In this document: positions 21,762-33,809 of the stretch, piece by piece
Position numbering within the stretch: the stretch's first letter is position 1
Layout of the letters: every line of letters begins with the position of its first letter
DNA from: Alisma plantago-aquatica
Lineage: Eukaryota > Streptophyta > Magnoliopsida > Alismatales > Alismataceae
Length of the DNA stretch: 64,000 bases
NCBI GenBank assembly: GCA_963693085.1
Contig: OY856410.1
Location: 1,335,355,804-1,335,419,803 of the forward strand
Direction: 5' to 3'
The notes under the pieces: generated by a model
What the model saw: only the letters and a program-made list of their open reading frames with translations
What the model was told of the DNA's origin: nothing
Databases searched by the model: none
Program-made: the position numbers and the translations under genes

Positions 21762-22326
21762 TAGGGCTGGCAAAACTCGACCCGACCCGACCCGAGTAAA
21801 GCGGGTTCGGGTCTTGATTTTTTCGACCCGACCCGAACCCGGAAAACTCGCAATTATTTACGGGTCGGGTCCGGGTTTGCAATTGTCGACCTGCAAAACC
21901 CGATTGACCCAAAATTATGTCTTCATATATGTATATATATTTTTCATATTTTGGCCATATAAAAGTTAAACACATTCAAACATAAAAATATGATATTTAT
22001 ACAAGTCTTTGCTTGTAAAACACTAATTAACCAACAAATTCTGCAGCAATTTCAGGTCTAATGGGTTTTTATTTTCGGGTTTTTCGGGTTTGTATTTTCG
22101 GGTTTTCCGGGTGTGTATTTTCGGGTTTTTCGGGTTTGCATATAACATGATATTTTCGGGTCCACCGGGTCCATCAGGTCAGAACCACAAATAGTAATTT
22201 CGGGTTCGGGTCGAGCAAGTATGACCCGAAATTATTTTCGGGTCGGGTTCGGGTCGAGTGTATTTGATCTGACCCGAATTCACCCAAAATAGGACCCGCT
22301 CAACTCGGACCCGATTGCCACCCCTA
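21762..22326. mobile_element. hAT-type MITE, 565 bp (CGGGTCGGGT family)
   Basis: Ends TAGGGCTGGCAAAACTCG and ATTGCCACCCCTA, flanked by the perfect 8-bp duplication GCCATAAG (21754-21761 and 22327-22334). The body is packed with GACCCGAC/CGGGTCGGGT repeats. No coding capacity. Inserted in the Athila interior. Confidence 0.9.
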
Positions 22327-22812
22327 GCCATAAGAAAGAAAATTATAAAAGCAACTACATGCAAAATAAAAGACAAAAGATGATGCAGGAAAGGAAAGAT
22401 AAGGGGGTGGAATAGAAACATACCACCCACCTCCACCCCGAATTGAGATTTTTGCTCGACCCGAGAAAAACCCAAACCCGAGATGGAGGGAAGAAGATCA
22501 CGACGGAGGTGGATAATAATGCGGTGGAGTAGCGGAGGGGGAGGCAGGGTTACACTATTGATTTGATTGATTTCCTTGGAACCACTTCATCATCTTTGCT
22601 TGAGTGCTTTGAAACGTATCCTGGAAGGCTTGGCTTACATCTATATATCAAGGACAAAAATTCAAATCAATCTTGTATTAGATTCCCACAGTTCGAGATG
22701 GGGTGGGTGATAGTTGTAGGGAAGCACAGTTGTATAAGGATGATCATTTGTGGGGGGAGAGGATGGACTTAAGTGCAAATCTTCATTTATTTCCATATAT
22801 TGGCCACTAATG

Positions 22813-24205
22813 TCAATGGGAGGGAGGGTAAGGGAAGTATCTATCGATGACATTCGGATGCACCGCTTGGACTGTGATTTGTAATGGTGACTCATAAAGA
22901 GTTTGACGAGTATCATAGATCGGTGCCTCGAAGGGAGAGGGAGGGAGAGAGATGGGTATAGGCTGAGGTAGGGGAAGGGTTTGTGGGACAAGAGTTTCTT
23001 GAGTGGTGATGTTGGTGCTTGCCACATCGGGGACAATGGGAGGGGAAGCATCCGTTTTAATAGAGATGGTTGGGATAGCTTGGGCTTGAATGGCAACTTG
23101 ATTGTTCACCAGAGAAATACGAGTTTCAGTTACAGGTGGGGATTCAGAATTAAGGAAGCATTGCTGCATTTGATTGAACCAGTCCATGCATTTGAGGAAA
23201 TAGACTTCTTCCCCATGAGTATACTCCATGCTACCCCTAGAGGTTTGTATATTGATGAATTCCGTTCCCACTCGTAGTGTGAGAAGTCCTGCCTCAACGT
23301 CGATGAGCGTCCTCGCTGTGGCGAGGAATGACCTGCCAAAAATGAGAGGGCAACAACTGTCTTCTTTTATATCAAGCACCACAAAGTTACACGTGATATA
23401 GAAATTTCCGACTTTGACAAGCACATCATCAATAATGCCAAGAGGCTTGGTAATGGAAGAGTCTGCTAGTTGAATACGCATCGGAGTGGGTCTAACATCC
23501 ATGAGACCCAACCTCTTGCACATGCTCAAAGGGATGATGGATATGTTAGCTCCAAGGTATGCTTACCCCGAATGACTTGTAGAATCACCGATAGAACAAG
23601 TGATCCCAAACGATCCTGGATCTTTGCGTTTCTTTGGCATTTTGCTCTGGATGATGTCAGATGTAGTTCTTGCCAATTTTACAGTTTCAGATTCTTCAGT
23701 CGTGCTCTTACAATTTAGAAGGGCTTTGAAGAATTTCTTCCATTCAGGTAGGTCTGTCATGGTGTCTAGAATTGGGATGTAGACACATAATTTCCTCATG
23801 ATATCCTTGAATTTGTTGAACCTAGAGTCCAAATGGGTTTTCTTCAACCGGCCGACAAAAGGTATACGCGGCTTATACACATGAACCTCATCTTGTGGGG
23901 CAGGTGATGTCAACGAATGAGGGACAACAACCTCTTCATCTTCCCCTTGGTCAAAATCTATGGGGGGAACTTCCTCTTTCTCGTGTGGTAAGGCCGAATC
24001 TGATAGTAACAACCTTAAGATGTTCTATATGCTTGGGATTGGGTTCAGGTTGGCCAGTGAAAGTGTCGGAAGGAGGTTTTAATTGAGCAACAAGGCGGGT
24101 TAACAGAGCATTAATTGCCTTTTGGTGGGCCTGTTGTGAAAGGACAATTTGTTCCAGAGTAGCTATCTTCTCACTATCGGAGGGAGTAGGAGTATGTTGT
24201 TGCAT
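22813..24205 (-). pseudogene. Athila-like protease region of gag-pro, broken
   Basis: Minus-strand segments 24205-23951, 24012-23563 and 23529-22813 together cover the C-terminal Gag linker and the retroviral-type aspartic protease region of Athila. The family pattern shows in KDPGSFGI, then the active-site block, then QLADSSITKPLGIIDDVLVK and a PLIFGRSFLATART flap and second loop. In this copy the active-site loop at about 23550 reads Tyr-Leu-Gly-Ala; the catalytic Asp of Asp-Leu-Gly-Ala is replaced. A frame change (24205 to 24012) and stops break the reading. After 22813 no RT or integrase follows. Confidence 0.75.
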
Positions 24206-24367
24206 TTGTTGTTGTGGTTGGTTTAGAATTTGGTATTGTTGTCCTTCGTAAGGCCCACGGTTCTGGAAATTACCTCTATAATTCCCCTGGTTCCCGATAT
24301 TCCATTGGTTGTTATTGTTGGGGAAGCCTGGTGGTGGACGATTGTTGACTTGGGAATATGGTGGTCT

Positions 24368-25579
24368 TTACTGGGGAGGGAGTTGAGAGGAATTTTCAGC
24401 TCCTACATGATTTCTATATTGGAATCCGAGATGGTTTCTGACTTGATTTGGATTATAATAAGCCTGACCAGGTATGCTGTGAATGGAGTTTAGGTCCTCC
24501 ATTTGACCAACTCCCGGCTGCATGGGAGTGTTATAAAGATGTTGACATTGAAGGGTAGCATGATCATACCCTTGGCAAATCCCACAGAGAGATTCTACGA
24601 CTACTTGTTGAGGTTGGCTCTCATAAGCGTTGAAGGAGGACTCAAGGCGATCATGTTTCAGAGAAATCTGTTTAAGGGCTCCGACAATGTTTTGGATATC
24701 AGGGTTTACCTCGGCCTTAGCTACCTTGAGGATCCGACCGGTTCCTCGTCTTGCTTGGGTTTCAGAGGCGTGTTTTACAACCTCCCAAGCGCTACTTAAG
24801 TTCTGGAACATGAAATTTCCTCCAGATGAGGAATCAAGGAATTTTTTAGTGTCATCATCAACACCACGGTACAATATCTCAATGAGTTGAGATTGAGAAA
24901 TGTCGTGGTGAGGGCAATGTTGAAGGAGTTTCCTGAATCTTTCCCAAGCTTCTCCTAGAGTTTCACCTAGGACCATAGAAAAGAGAAGGGTTTGGCCCCT
25001 ATTTTGTAGGTGAGGGAAGGAGGAAAATATTTATCTAGAAACTTGGTTTGAAGTGCCTCCCAAGTGGTGACAATGGATTGTCTCGAGAGAGTATTTGAAC
25101 AACCTAAGTCTAATGGCATCTTCAGAAACGTCTGGGATCTTATGCAAAGAATAAAGGTCAGTAAAACGTTGAAGGTGGTCTTGACAACTTTCGCCTTTGT
25201 TCCCGGAAAATGGATTAGTTTGAAGCATGGTGATCCATTGGGTGCGGATCTCAAATTGGGGGACTGTTATTTCGGGTGGCACAATGAGATGTGCATATCC
25301 AAGTTTGGGTGTAGAAAAATCTTTCAATTGTTTTTGTTTTTCTGCCTTCCTCTGAGTGGCTTCTAAGGCCTCTTGTTCGACCACATAGGCTGCAGACAGA
25401 GCAACTTCTTGAGCCGCGCGCTCTCTTTGAGTAGCGAGTGCTTGCTCAATCCTACGCGTAACTTCCTCCTCATCCATCCTAACTCGATTTTGTCGGTTCA
25501 AATGATAGAATGTTCTTTCTGATTCTGCATCAAAAATTGGCGGCGCGGAATGAACATTCGGCAGGTGTTGCATGCACAA
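24368..25579 (-). pseudogene. Athila-like Gag, frameshifted
   Basis: Minus-strand segments 25579-25031, 25254-24967 and 24976-24368 read through a typical Athila Gag in three pieces. They show the DAIRLRLF-type helix (about 25100), TWEALQTKFLDKYFPPS, EAWERFRKLLQHCPHH, then a CX2CX4HX4C zinc knuckle CGICQGYDHATLQC (about 24594-24553). The N-terminal part is Arg/Glu/Ala-rich and probably coiled coil. Two frame changes separate the pieces. In an intact element this protein forms the particle and binds the genomic RNA. Confidence 0.8.
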
Positions 25580-25738
25580 TTATAATTGGCAGATATTCGA
25601 GTGTAGAAAAAACGTACTGCTGGAATGGAAATTCAACAGAAGGAGGAGACAACACTTCCAGAATGATATTCGAAAGGCAAAAAAAAATAAAAATAAATTG
25701 TTCAAAATTTTTTTGGGGTTCGAAAAAACAATCCATTG

Positions 25739-25756
25739 TCCTCGACAATGGGGCCA
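25739..25756 (-). other. Primer-binding site, tRNA-Asp-like
   Basis: The minus strand reads TGGCCCCATTGTCGAGGA, four bases from the 5' LTR. Athila elements usually have TGGCGCCGTTGCCGGGGA (tRNA-Asp), so this is a mutated version. It also lies in a perfect 8-bp stem, CCATTGTC-CTC-GACAATGG (25733-25751). Confidence 0.7.
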
Positions 25757-25760
25757 AAAT

Positions 25761-26890
25761 TGATACACGTCATTTAGCACACCAATTCACTAAGATAAAT
25801 TATCCTAGAGTTTAGCCTTTTTTACTTTCCGATTAAGTCTAGTATAGAAGGGTCGATCCCACATGACAACTTTTAAAGATCGTTTCTTTAATTCCAATTG
25901 ATTTTTGAACTTTATTTCTTTTTGGAGGTTTTTGAATATTTGAACAAGAAAGTAAATTTCGAGTTTTGAAGGGTGATTACACTAGAAGAAGAATGTAAAT
26001 TGCAAATGAATAAAAGATTACACTAACAAGGAACTGAAAAGATTATACTAACATTCCGAGTTTTAGAGGGTGATTACACTAGAAGAGGAATGTAAATTGC
26101 AAATGAATAAAAGATTACAGTAACAAGGAACTGAAAAGATTATACTAACACAAGGACAAAAAGAAGATTGTTAGCGTAATAAAAAGATTATCTAAGGACA
26201 AGAATTGAAGTGCAAGTAATGAAAGAAAGCAATTAAAGACAAGTGTTTGAAGGAAACGAATTAAATCAGATGGGAAAAGCATCGAGGTTTAGGGGGTTCA
26301 CCACCATAGCCAAAGTGAAAACAAGATCGAAGAAATACTCGACAAGCAATATAGAAGAAGGTATGCAAATCATTTGTAAATGAAACACAAGAGACGAACT
26401 CCACGTGAACCCATTGGTCCTGCCGTACACGCATCCTAGTCCTTCATCCTAATAGGGATTTTTTCGCGGTCACATCTTTAAATTGGCTCGAACTGGCCAT
26501 CTAGGCTTCGCGAGCCGAGCGTCAGAGGTGCCTGAGACGAGCGTCTGGCGCGAATGAGACGGATGCCTGGTGCGTGAAATACATCAATTGAACTTCTTGA
26601 GTGAAGGTTGAGCTGAGGGAAAAAACGACCGTCTGGCTCTAAACGTGGAGTACTTTGGAGGCGAACCGACCGCCTGACATAGTGAAACGGTCATCTCATG
26701 TGCTTAGGAAGTCAGAATCTCGCTTTGAAGGGAAAACCTACAAAAATAAAGGAAAAAATTTAAGTATTTGCACAACTAATCAAAAAGTAGGTCAAATACA
26801 GATTGTCCTAGAAAATTAGTAAAATGGAATAAATTCTAATAAAAAGGATATGACAATTATGCAAAAAGATAGATGAATATACATTCATCA
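25761..26890 (-). repeat. 5' LTR of the Athila-like element, 1130 bp, internally deleted
   Basis: TGATACACG...ATTCATCA. Compared with the 3' LTR it lacks about 0.9 kb between 26476 and 26477. The deletion joint falls on ATC, present at both edges in the other copy (12720-12722 and 15223-15225). It also carries a 97-bp tandem duplication. The deleted part includes the presumed promoter region. Confidence 0.88.
25956..26149. repeat. 97-bp tandem duplication in the Athila 5' LTR
   Basis: Unit 1 is 25956-26052 and unit 2 is 26053-26149, each running from 'gagtttt..gagggtgattacactagaag' to 'gattatactaac'. The other LTR has one copy (about 12315-12400). Confidence 0.85.
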
Positions 26891-26895
26891 CATCT

Positions 26896-28447
26896 TTCAA
26901 TGAGGTAATGAGAAGTTTGATATTGGGGGGGGTCATATAAACTGGACCATAGAATTAAGGAAAGGGAGAAACATGTGCCATTACTGAAGATGTTAGAGTG
27001 ATGGTGGAGGATGAAGATAATAAGGATTGTGAAAAATTATTTTTATAGACTATATAATGGATATATAACAAATAATGGTTGTATGTATGTTTATTAAGTA
27101 AAAGAGAGACATTCTGCTTGGGCTAACACGGTAAGAGCTTAAGAAAACATTAATAGAAGATAATAATGGGAAAGGTATGCTGGTCGAAAAGTATCCCTAC
27201 TAAAGTTTGGGAGAGCTCATGATGAAGAAATTGTGTGTTCAACAACCTTCTTTAATAAGAGAACAATCAAACTCCCCTATGAGTTAAGAAAGAGTATGTT
27301 AGTTCTTGTTTTCAAAATAAAGATCTCCAAGACTGCATAACTACAACGTCGTGAAGTTCACTCACATATCACATTATGAAGCTCAAAGAGAATTTATTGA
27401 TTAAAATTGAGATATGTAATCCAAATAACAATTTCATATTATTTGAGGAGATATAGTATGGAGTCTTAATTCAACAGAAAAACATGATTCATGACTTTCT
27501 GGCCCTAGGTAGGCTGATAATACAATGCACACTTGTAGTTGGAAGAGTTAAATGTGCAATGCAAATATACAAATACAATTAACCATATGTCCTCTATACA
27601 ACATGCTGTAAAACAATATTTACAGCTTCTCCTGCAAAGATTGGTAGTCACAACACGTAAGGATAGATATTACAAGTTGTGAAGAGGATTGGAGGCCCCA
27701 CTGATGCCTCACATGGCCTTTAGGGCATTAATTAGGATTAATGGGTTGGGCTGTATCAACTTCGGTCCAACGTGACCAACTTTGGGGAAACGTTGAAAAC
27801 TTTGACGTTGTTGGGACGAAAACCCACTGTGAAAATGAACTTTTGTCAAGGGGAAACTTCTGTCTGAAATTGGAATCAACTCGACATAACAGTGGTTTGA
27901 CGTCGCCTGATCCTGAAGTTTGAAACTCTGGTGAAGTTTTGCCCATCTTCAATGATTTCTAGATCCATGGGTTTAATTGTACATGAATTTACAAACAAAT
28001 TTCACATGATGTGTTTGGGTGATATGATCATATGAAATGAAACTAGATATGGAGTGAATGATGAACCATAACGATGAAGAAATGCATTAGAAATTAGAGG
28101 CCTTATGATTGATAGAAACATCATATTAAAAATGAGTATATAGAATATAAAGTCAAGATGGTGTACACTTCCATGCCTAAAGATAGGGCTAGAATTATGA
28201 AGAATTGACTCATTTTGTTATGATGAATACCTTCCTACGGGCATCACCCATCTTCAAGGAAGGGAAGCTCTCAGAGGAGCGAGAAATAGTCCCTTTCATT
28301 TAGAATTCATGTACTTAATGTAAAAAGAATGGATCTGGATGGTATTTGTAACAAATGAAGCTGAAGGGACCATACAACTCTTGTGGTGAGGCCTAAACAA
28401 AAGTTGGGACATATCTCACAGGGGGTAATCTTAAAACCCGCAGAAAT
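26896..28447. other. Unassigned stretch between Athila and repeat R1
   Basis: No ORF longer than 75 codons and none with known motifs. A local block at 27760-27860 repeats 'caacttcggtcc/caactttgg/gaaaactttgacg'. Nothing else seen. Confidence 0.5.
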
Positions 28448-28676
28448 TGATAGAAATGGGAAGCATCGCATTTCTGTTTATCAAATATAGATACTTATTG
28501 GTAAGCACCGCTGATTTTAAGTGTATTTCTCATATAAATATTGGGATTCTAAATCACCAGATCAAATCTAGGCAAATAGGTCACAAAATTTAATCAACAA
28601 TTGCACTCCAAACTTGAATAAGCAATCCTACTGAACCTTGTTAGTTTTGTTCAGTTCGAGTCATGATAAATATTTA

Positions 28677-28838
28677 TGTAAGCGGAAGAGACGAATGGAG
28701 CGTTGTTGCACACTGGCAACGTAAGAGACCCAATAGGGTTCTCCTCTCTATTTATAGTAAAGGGAAAATTACATGTAGGTACAGCAGTAATATGAAATAT
28801 GAAATATGAAATAAACACAAAGTAAAGATATATTAACA
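28677..28838 (-). repeat. COP2 3' LTR, 162 bp
   Basis: TGTAAGCGGAAG...ATATTAACA on plus. It has three copies of ATGAAAT where the 5' LTR has two. TATA-like ctatttatagt at about 28748. Confidence 0.94.
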
Positions 28839-28845
28839 CTCCCCC

Positions 28846-31800
28846 TCAAGCTGGAGTGTACACATTGTGGATGCCCAGCTTGCCGCATAAATTCTGGAAC
28901 ACTGCTGGACCTAATGGCTTTGTCAAGATATCAGCTAGTTGATCTTCAGACTTGACATATGGCGTCACAACATTGCCATTCTTTATCTGATCTCTGATGA
29001 AATGACAGTCAACTTCTATATGCTTTGTGCGCTCATGGAAGACAGGATTCCTGGCAATATGTATAGCAGATTGATTGTCACACTTGAGAATCATGGGAGT
29101 TTGAATCAAAATCTTCAGCTCAAATAAGAAAAATTTGATCCATTGTAGTTCACAGCATGCATGTGCCATAGCACGGTACTCAGCCTCAGTACTAGACTGT
29201 GCTACCACTTGTTGTTTCTTGCTTTTCCAAGTAATCAGATGATCACCAAGAAAGGTGCAGTAGCCAGATGTGGATCTTCTATCAACTTGATTACCAGCCC
29301 AATCTGCATCTGCATAACCTGTGAGAGTCAAAGAAGATAGAGGACTCTTTGGTTTATAATAAGTGATCCCCTTTCCAGGAGCACTTTTCAGATATCTCAG
29401 AATCCTGCATATAGCTGTCCAATGTGACTGTCGTGGTGTGCACATATGTTGACTTACTACTCCAACAGCAAAAGAAATATCAGGTCTTGTGACAGTTAGG
29501 TAAATCAACTTCCCAACTATTCTCCTGTAATGACCTGGATCTGAATATGCAGTATCATCGTCCACCTCCTTGATGTGATAATCCATAGGAGTGGATACGG
29601 GCTTAGAGTCAGTCATACCCGTTTCCTGTAGCAAGTCAAGCACATACTTCCTCTGGGAGAGATTTATACCTGCATGGGATCTAAGAACCTCAATCCCGAG
29701 AAAGTATCTCAGCTTCCCCAGGTCCTTCGTGTGAAAGTGTTGTTGTAGTCCTTCCTTCACACGTGATATGCCTGTAGAATCGCTGCCAGTAATCACAATA
29801 TCATCAACATAGACAACAATAATGATGGACCCACCAGAAGAATTTGAATAAAATAGAGAGTGATCAGTCATGGAACGAGAGAAGCCCATCTGTAAAACAA
29901 CAACACTGAACTTGTCAAACCAAGCTCGAGGAGATTGCTTTAACCCATAGATACCCTTCTTCAATTTGTAGACTTGCTGACACTCCCCCTGAGCAACAAA
30001 ACCTGGTGGTTGCTCCATGTACACCTCTTCTTGAAGATCTCCATGAAGAAAGGCGTTCTTGACATCCAGCTGGAAAAGAGGCCAATCAAAGGTAGTAGCT
30101 AGAGATATAAGGATCCGCACAGAATTGAGACGAGCAACTGGAGAAAAAGTCTCAAAGAAGTCCACTCCATATGTCTGTGTGTAGCCTTTTGCTACCAATC
30201 TGGCCTTCAACCGCTCAATCTATCCATCAGGGTTGTGTTTGACTGTAAAGACCCATCTACAGCCCACAACTTTCTTTCCCGCAGGTAAAGTAACAAGATC
30301 CCATGTGCCATTGTCAATCAGAGCAGAGATTTCCACCTGCATTGCCTGCTGCCACCCACTGTCTTTCAGAGCCTCGAAGTGGTTTCTTGGTATCTTAATG
30401 GAGTCCATCCCAACAGCAAATGCACGAGCCTGTGTAGATAAGTGCGACAAACAACATACATTTGATATGGGATGTCTAATAGTACATGAACGTATACCTT
30501 TCCGGACAGCAATAGGAAGATCAAGGTCAGAAGCCTCTGCAGGAATCTCTTGAGTAGAAGATGGCGAAGGAGGCTCATGGACTTGTGCCGCTACCTCATC
30601 TGGATCCTGTCTACCTCGCCTGTGATAAACCTGGTGATAGGGTTGAATGGTAGGTGGATCATGCGGTATGTCCTCAACAATGATAGGTGGCACTCCCTCA
30701 CTTGGAATTGCGGGTGGCACTCCCTCACTCAATTGCTCCCCCTTGCTCATAGAATTTGCAAAATATGGACTGGTTTCATGAAAGGTGACATCCTTAGAAA
30801 CAAACATACGACGCAAACTCGGGCAATAACACTTGTAACCTTTACTCGTACCAGAGTAACCAAGAAACAAGGTTTTCAAGGACCTAGGAGAGAGTTTGTC
30901 TTGTTTGGGATCAAAGTTATGAACGAAGGATGTACAACCAAAAACCCGAAGCGGAACATGAAACGGTTTATCTATAGGGCGTAAGACAGAGAAGGGAGTG
31001 CGTCCATGCAAAACAGAAGAGGGTTGCCGATTAATAAAAAAACAGGCAGTGAGAAGAGCTTCAGACCAGAAACGTTTAGGCACATTGGATTCAAACATGA
31101 TAGACCTAGTGATATCCAAAAGATGGCGATTCTTTCTCTCAGCAACGCCATTCTGCATAGGAGTGTGAGGGCAAGAGGTGTGATGAATCATACCAACCGA
31201 ACTGCAAAACTCATTCATCGCTTTCTGAACATACTCAAGGGCATTATCAGATTGAAAAATTTTGATATTGCAGTTAAATTGAACCTGAATTTGTTTATGA
31301 AAATGTTTGATAATGGAAAGCACAGATTCACGACTTTTTAAAAGATAAATCCATGTCATGCGAGAGTAATCGTCCACAAAGGAAATGAAATAGCTAAAAC
31401 CATTATAACTCTGGTTTTTAACAGGACCCCATACATCACTATGGACTAACTCAAACGGACTAGAAGCCCGATTATTGACACGAACAGGATATGATAACCG
31501 ATGATGTTTGCCCAACTGACAGGACTGACACTCTAGAGAGGACACATGAGCTAGATCTGGTTCCAACTTCTTCAAGCTTTCTAAGGAAGGATGTCCATAT
31601 CTGCAATGCCACAGCAAGGGGGAACCACTCAGCATGGCGGAGGAAACTGGAGCAGGAGGTGGATGGCGAGGTAGACAATCACCAGGAAAGAGGTAGAGAT
31701 CACCTTTCCTAGGCCCCCCACCAATCATCTTCAAACTCTTGAGATCCTGTAAAACAAAGCAAGAGGGCCCGAATGTTACTGTGCATTTTACAGTGTCAAT

Positions 31801-33024
31801 CAACCTGGCAACAGAAAGCAAATTGAATGGAAATTCAGGTACAAAATGAACAGATTTCAAATCAATATCTGGTGTAAGGGACACAGAACCACTAGCTACC
31901 ACCTTCCTCACAGAACCATCTGCCAAAGTAACAAATGGGTGAGGAATATATGAGTCAAGTGTGCGGAGCAATCGCCTCATACCAGTCATGTGCTGGGAGG
32001 CACCAGAGTCAACCACCCAGGGAGTTGCGGATCCAGAAGCCATAAAAGATGTAGCCTGATTACCCGCTGTAGATGCAAGGTTTGCTGTAGAAGCAGATGA
32101 GGCGCCCATACTCCAATGTTGAGTTGCCTGAATAAACCTGTCATACTCCTCCTGAGTAAGTGTGATGCCAGAGGAACTCGAGCTCGCAGTAGTAGAGTCT
32201 GAAGTAGCACAATTGGCAGCTCCAACAGGTGGGGCGGCAGGTCGCCCATGTTTCTTCCAGCATTTCTCGACAGTATGTCCAGGTCTGTCACAGAAAGTGC
32301 ATCGAGGACGAGTCCCACGTCCTCTGCCCAAGCCAGGTCTGTCAGCTGGTGTAGGTGCAGGTCGTCCTCCGCGAACTGCTGCAGCAATGGAGGCATGAGA
32401 ATCTCCAGAAGGAACAACAGGAGTAGGATCAACTGACTCAAAGGTGGACTGCTGAATCCTAGAGAAAGCTTCTGCAAGGCTCGGCAATTTATCGGACGCA
32501 AGTATCACACTTCTTGCTGAACCAAATGAGGAGCTAAGGCCAGATAGAAATTTAGCAGTGACAAGATCATCTCTATCTTTAATCTGCTCAGCAACTCTCA
32601 CTGGATGATAGTAGCTCAACTCCTGGGAGATAGCTTGAATCACACCGAAATACTCTTCAAGTGATCTATCACCTTGTTTCTCTGCAAACAGACGATCATA
32701 GATCATAAACTGGCGAAGAGCATTCTTCTCTTGAGCATAGTGCTGCTTAACGACATCCTAAATCTCCTTAGCAGTGGAGTAGAACATGAACCTAGAAGCA
32801 ATAGAAGGTTCCATGCTACCCCAAAGCCAAGTCTTCACTAGGCTGTCAAGACGTTTCCACTCGGCATAGTCTTTGTCAGTGCTAGTGAGAGGTGCAGAAT
32901 CAACAAACTTTGCCCGATCGCGCGATTCCAAGACAGTATGAACCACATTCATCCATAGCAAAAAGTTCTTCCAATTGAGCTTGATAGGAATAGGCGAGAC
33001 CTCATAATAGGTTTTGTTCTCCAT
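28846..33024 (-). pseudogene. COP2 gag-pol polyprotein, one frame with two stops
   Basis: A single frame of 1,393 codons from the Met at 33024 to the stop at 28846, interrupted only by TAG at 32758-32760 (residue 89, Trp in relatives) and TAG at 30220-30222. Domains by residue: UBN2-type Gag about 1-200; zinc knuckle CTFCDRPGHTVEKC 242-255; protease DSGA 339-342; integrase zinc site His473/His478/Cys499/Cys502; integrase catalytic Asp530, Asp593, Glu629 (D-x62-D-x35-E); RT with [10 protein letters not shown] and YVDD (about 29811-29800); RNase H with DADW, TEAEYR and CDNQSA. This is the normal copia order and length. Read-through or the two missing codons are all that keep it from being complete, so transcripts could still be packaged by relatives. 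Confidence 0.95.
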
Positions 33025-33654
33025 GATGTAACTGGGATATGTGTGACGGAGTGATACACGTCACAAAGAAGGCTGAGTGGACGGACAGATACGCGTCCCG
33101 TGACGGAGAGATACACGTCACAACATAACTGGAAAGAGGATGCGTTACTGACGCATCGACAACCTTCAAACGAGAGGTTCCTAATCACACATGAAGGAGA
33201 TGTGATTAGGAAAGCACTGTGGAAGAGACGAGACCTCCGGGTAGGGCTTTAGAAGGCCGTTGGATCAACCGGAGATCCCCAAGCAGTAGGGTCGGCATCC
33301 GAAAAGGGACCGAAAGGTGCTGAAAAAGTTCCCGGAGACGTAGACGGAGCCTTTAGATCTTTGCGGCTGGACCTACGGCAGCATGAGATGGACTACCAAA
33401 GTCCAGCGGCGATGGACGGGCGGTGGGAACCCTCCCTTAGGCGGCTAGCAACAGCGCCGCAGGGAGGCTCCTGCCGCGCGCCGGCGGCAAGGAGCAGCCG
33501 CTGCTGCGGGCGGCGGCGGCCGGCGGCTAGAAGGGACCGGCGGCGGCCGGCTAGGAGGGAGAAGAGAGGGGCGGGAGGGAAGGGCGGCGCCGAAGGAGAA
33601 TGGGCGGGAGGGAGGGGCGGCGCTGGGCGGAGCGCTAACCTGCTCTTGATACCA
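33025..33654 (-). promoter_or_regulatory. COP2 leader with primer site and conserved stems
   Basis: Primer site TGGTATCAAGAG at 33643-33654 has an extra A relative to the usual TGGTATCAGAG. It is followed by a very GC-rich stretch (33440-33640, CGG-rich), the stem CCTAATCACA...TGTGATTAGG (33180-33210), and GTGACG...CGTCAC stems at 33100-33121 and 33043-33064, with a third degenerate copy between them. Confidence 0.7.
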
Positions 33655-33809
33655 TGTAAGCGGAAGAGACGAATGGAGCGTTGTTGCACACTGGCAACGT
33701 AAGAGACCCAATAGGGTTCTCCTCTCTATTTATAGTAAAGGGAAAATTACATGTAGGTACAGCAGTAATATGAAATATGAAATAAACACAAAGTAAAGAT
33801 ATATTAACA
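33655..33809 (-). repeat. COP2 5' LTR, 155 bp
   Basis: Same sequence as 28677-28838 minus one ATGAAAT unit. Directly next to the primer site and followed by the duplication ATTTA at 33810. Confidence 0.94.

Larger units (their letters stand above)
12116..26890 (-). mobile_element. Athila-like Ty3/gypsy element with three nested insertions
   Basis: The left LTR starts TGATACGTG at 12116 and the right LTR ends ATTCATCA at 26890; both sides carry the duplication CATCT (12111-12115 and 26891-26895). The minus strand reads 5' LTR (25761-26890), an Asp-tRNA-like primer site, gag, protease region, then a short 3' part ending in AAGTCTGGGGTATTT just before the 3' LTR (12116-15547). RT, integrase and any env-like region are missing. 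Nested inside are a TRIM-like element (13039-14612), COP1 (15744-21055) and a MITE (21762-22326). Without these it is about 7 kb. Gag and protease sequence and the primer site point to Athila. Confidence 0.85.
28677..33809 (-). mobile_element. COP2: youngest Ty1/copia element, 5.1 kb
   Basis: LTRs 28677-28838 and 33655-33809 are identical except for one 7-bp unit. The minus strand reads 5' LTR (right), primer site TGGTATCAAGAG (33643-33654), gag-pol (33024-28846), polypurine tract (28839-28850), 3' LTR (left). Target duplication ATTTA stands at 28672-28676 and 33810-33814. Identical LTRs and a frame broken by only two stops mark a recent insertion into R1. Confidence 0.96.

Noticed and set aside
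33361..33711. Overlapping GC-rich ORFs of 88-113 codons
   Set aside because: They fall in the CGG-rich leader of COP2 and appear only because stops are rare in GC-rich sequence.
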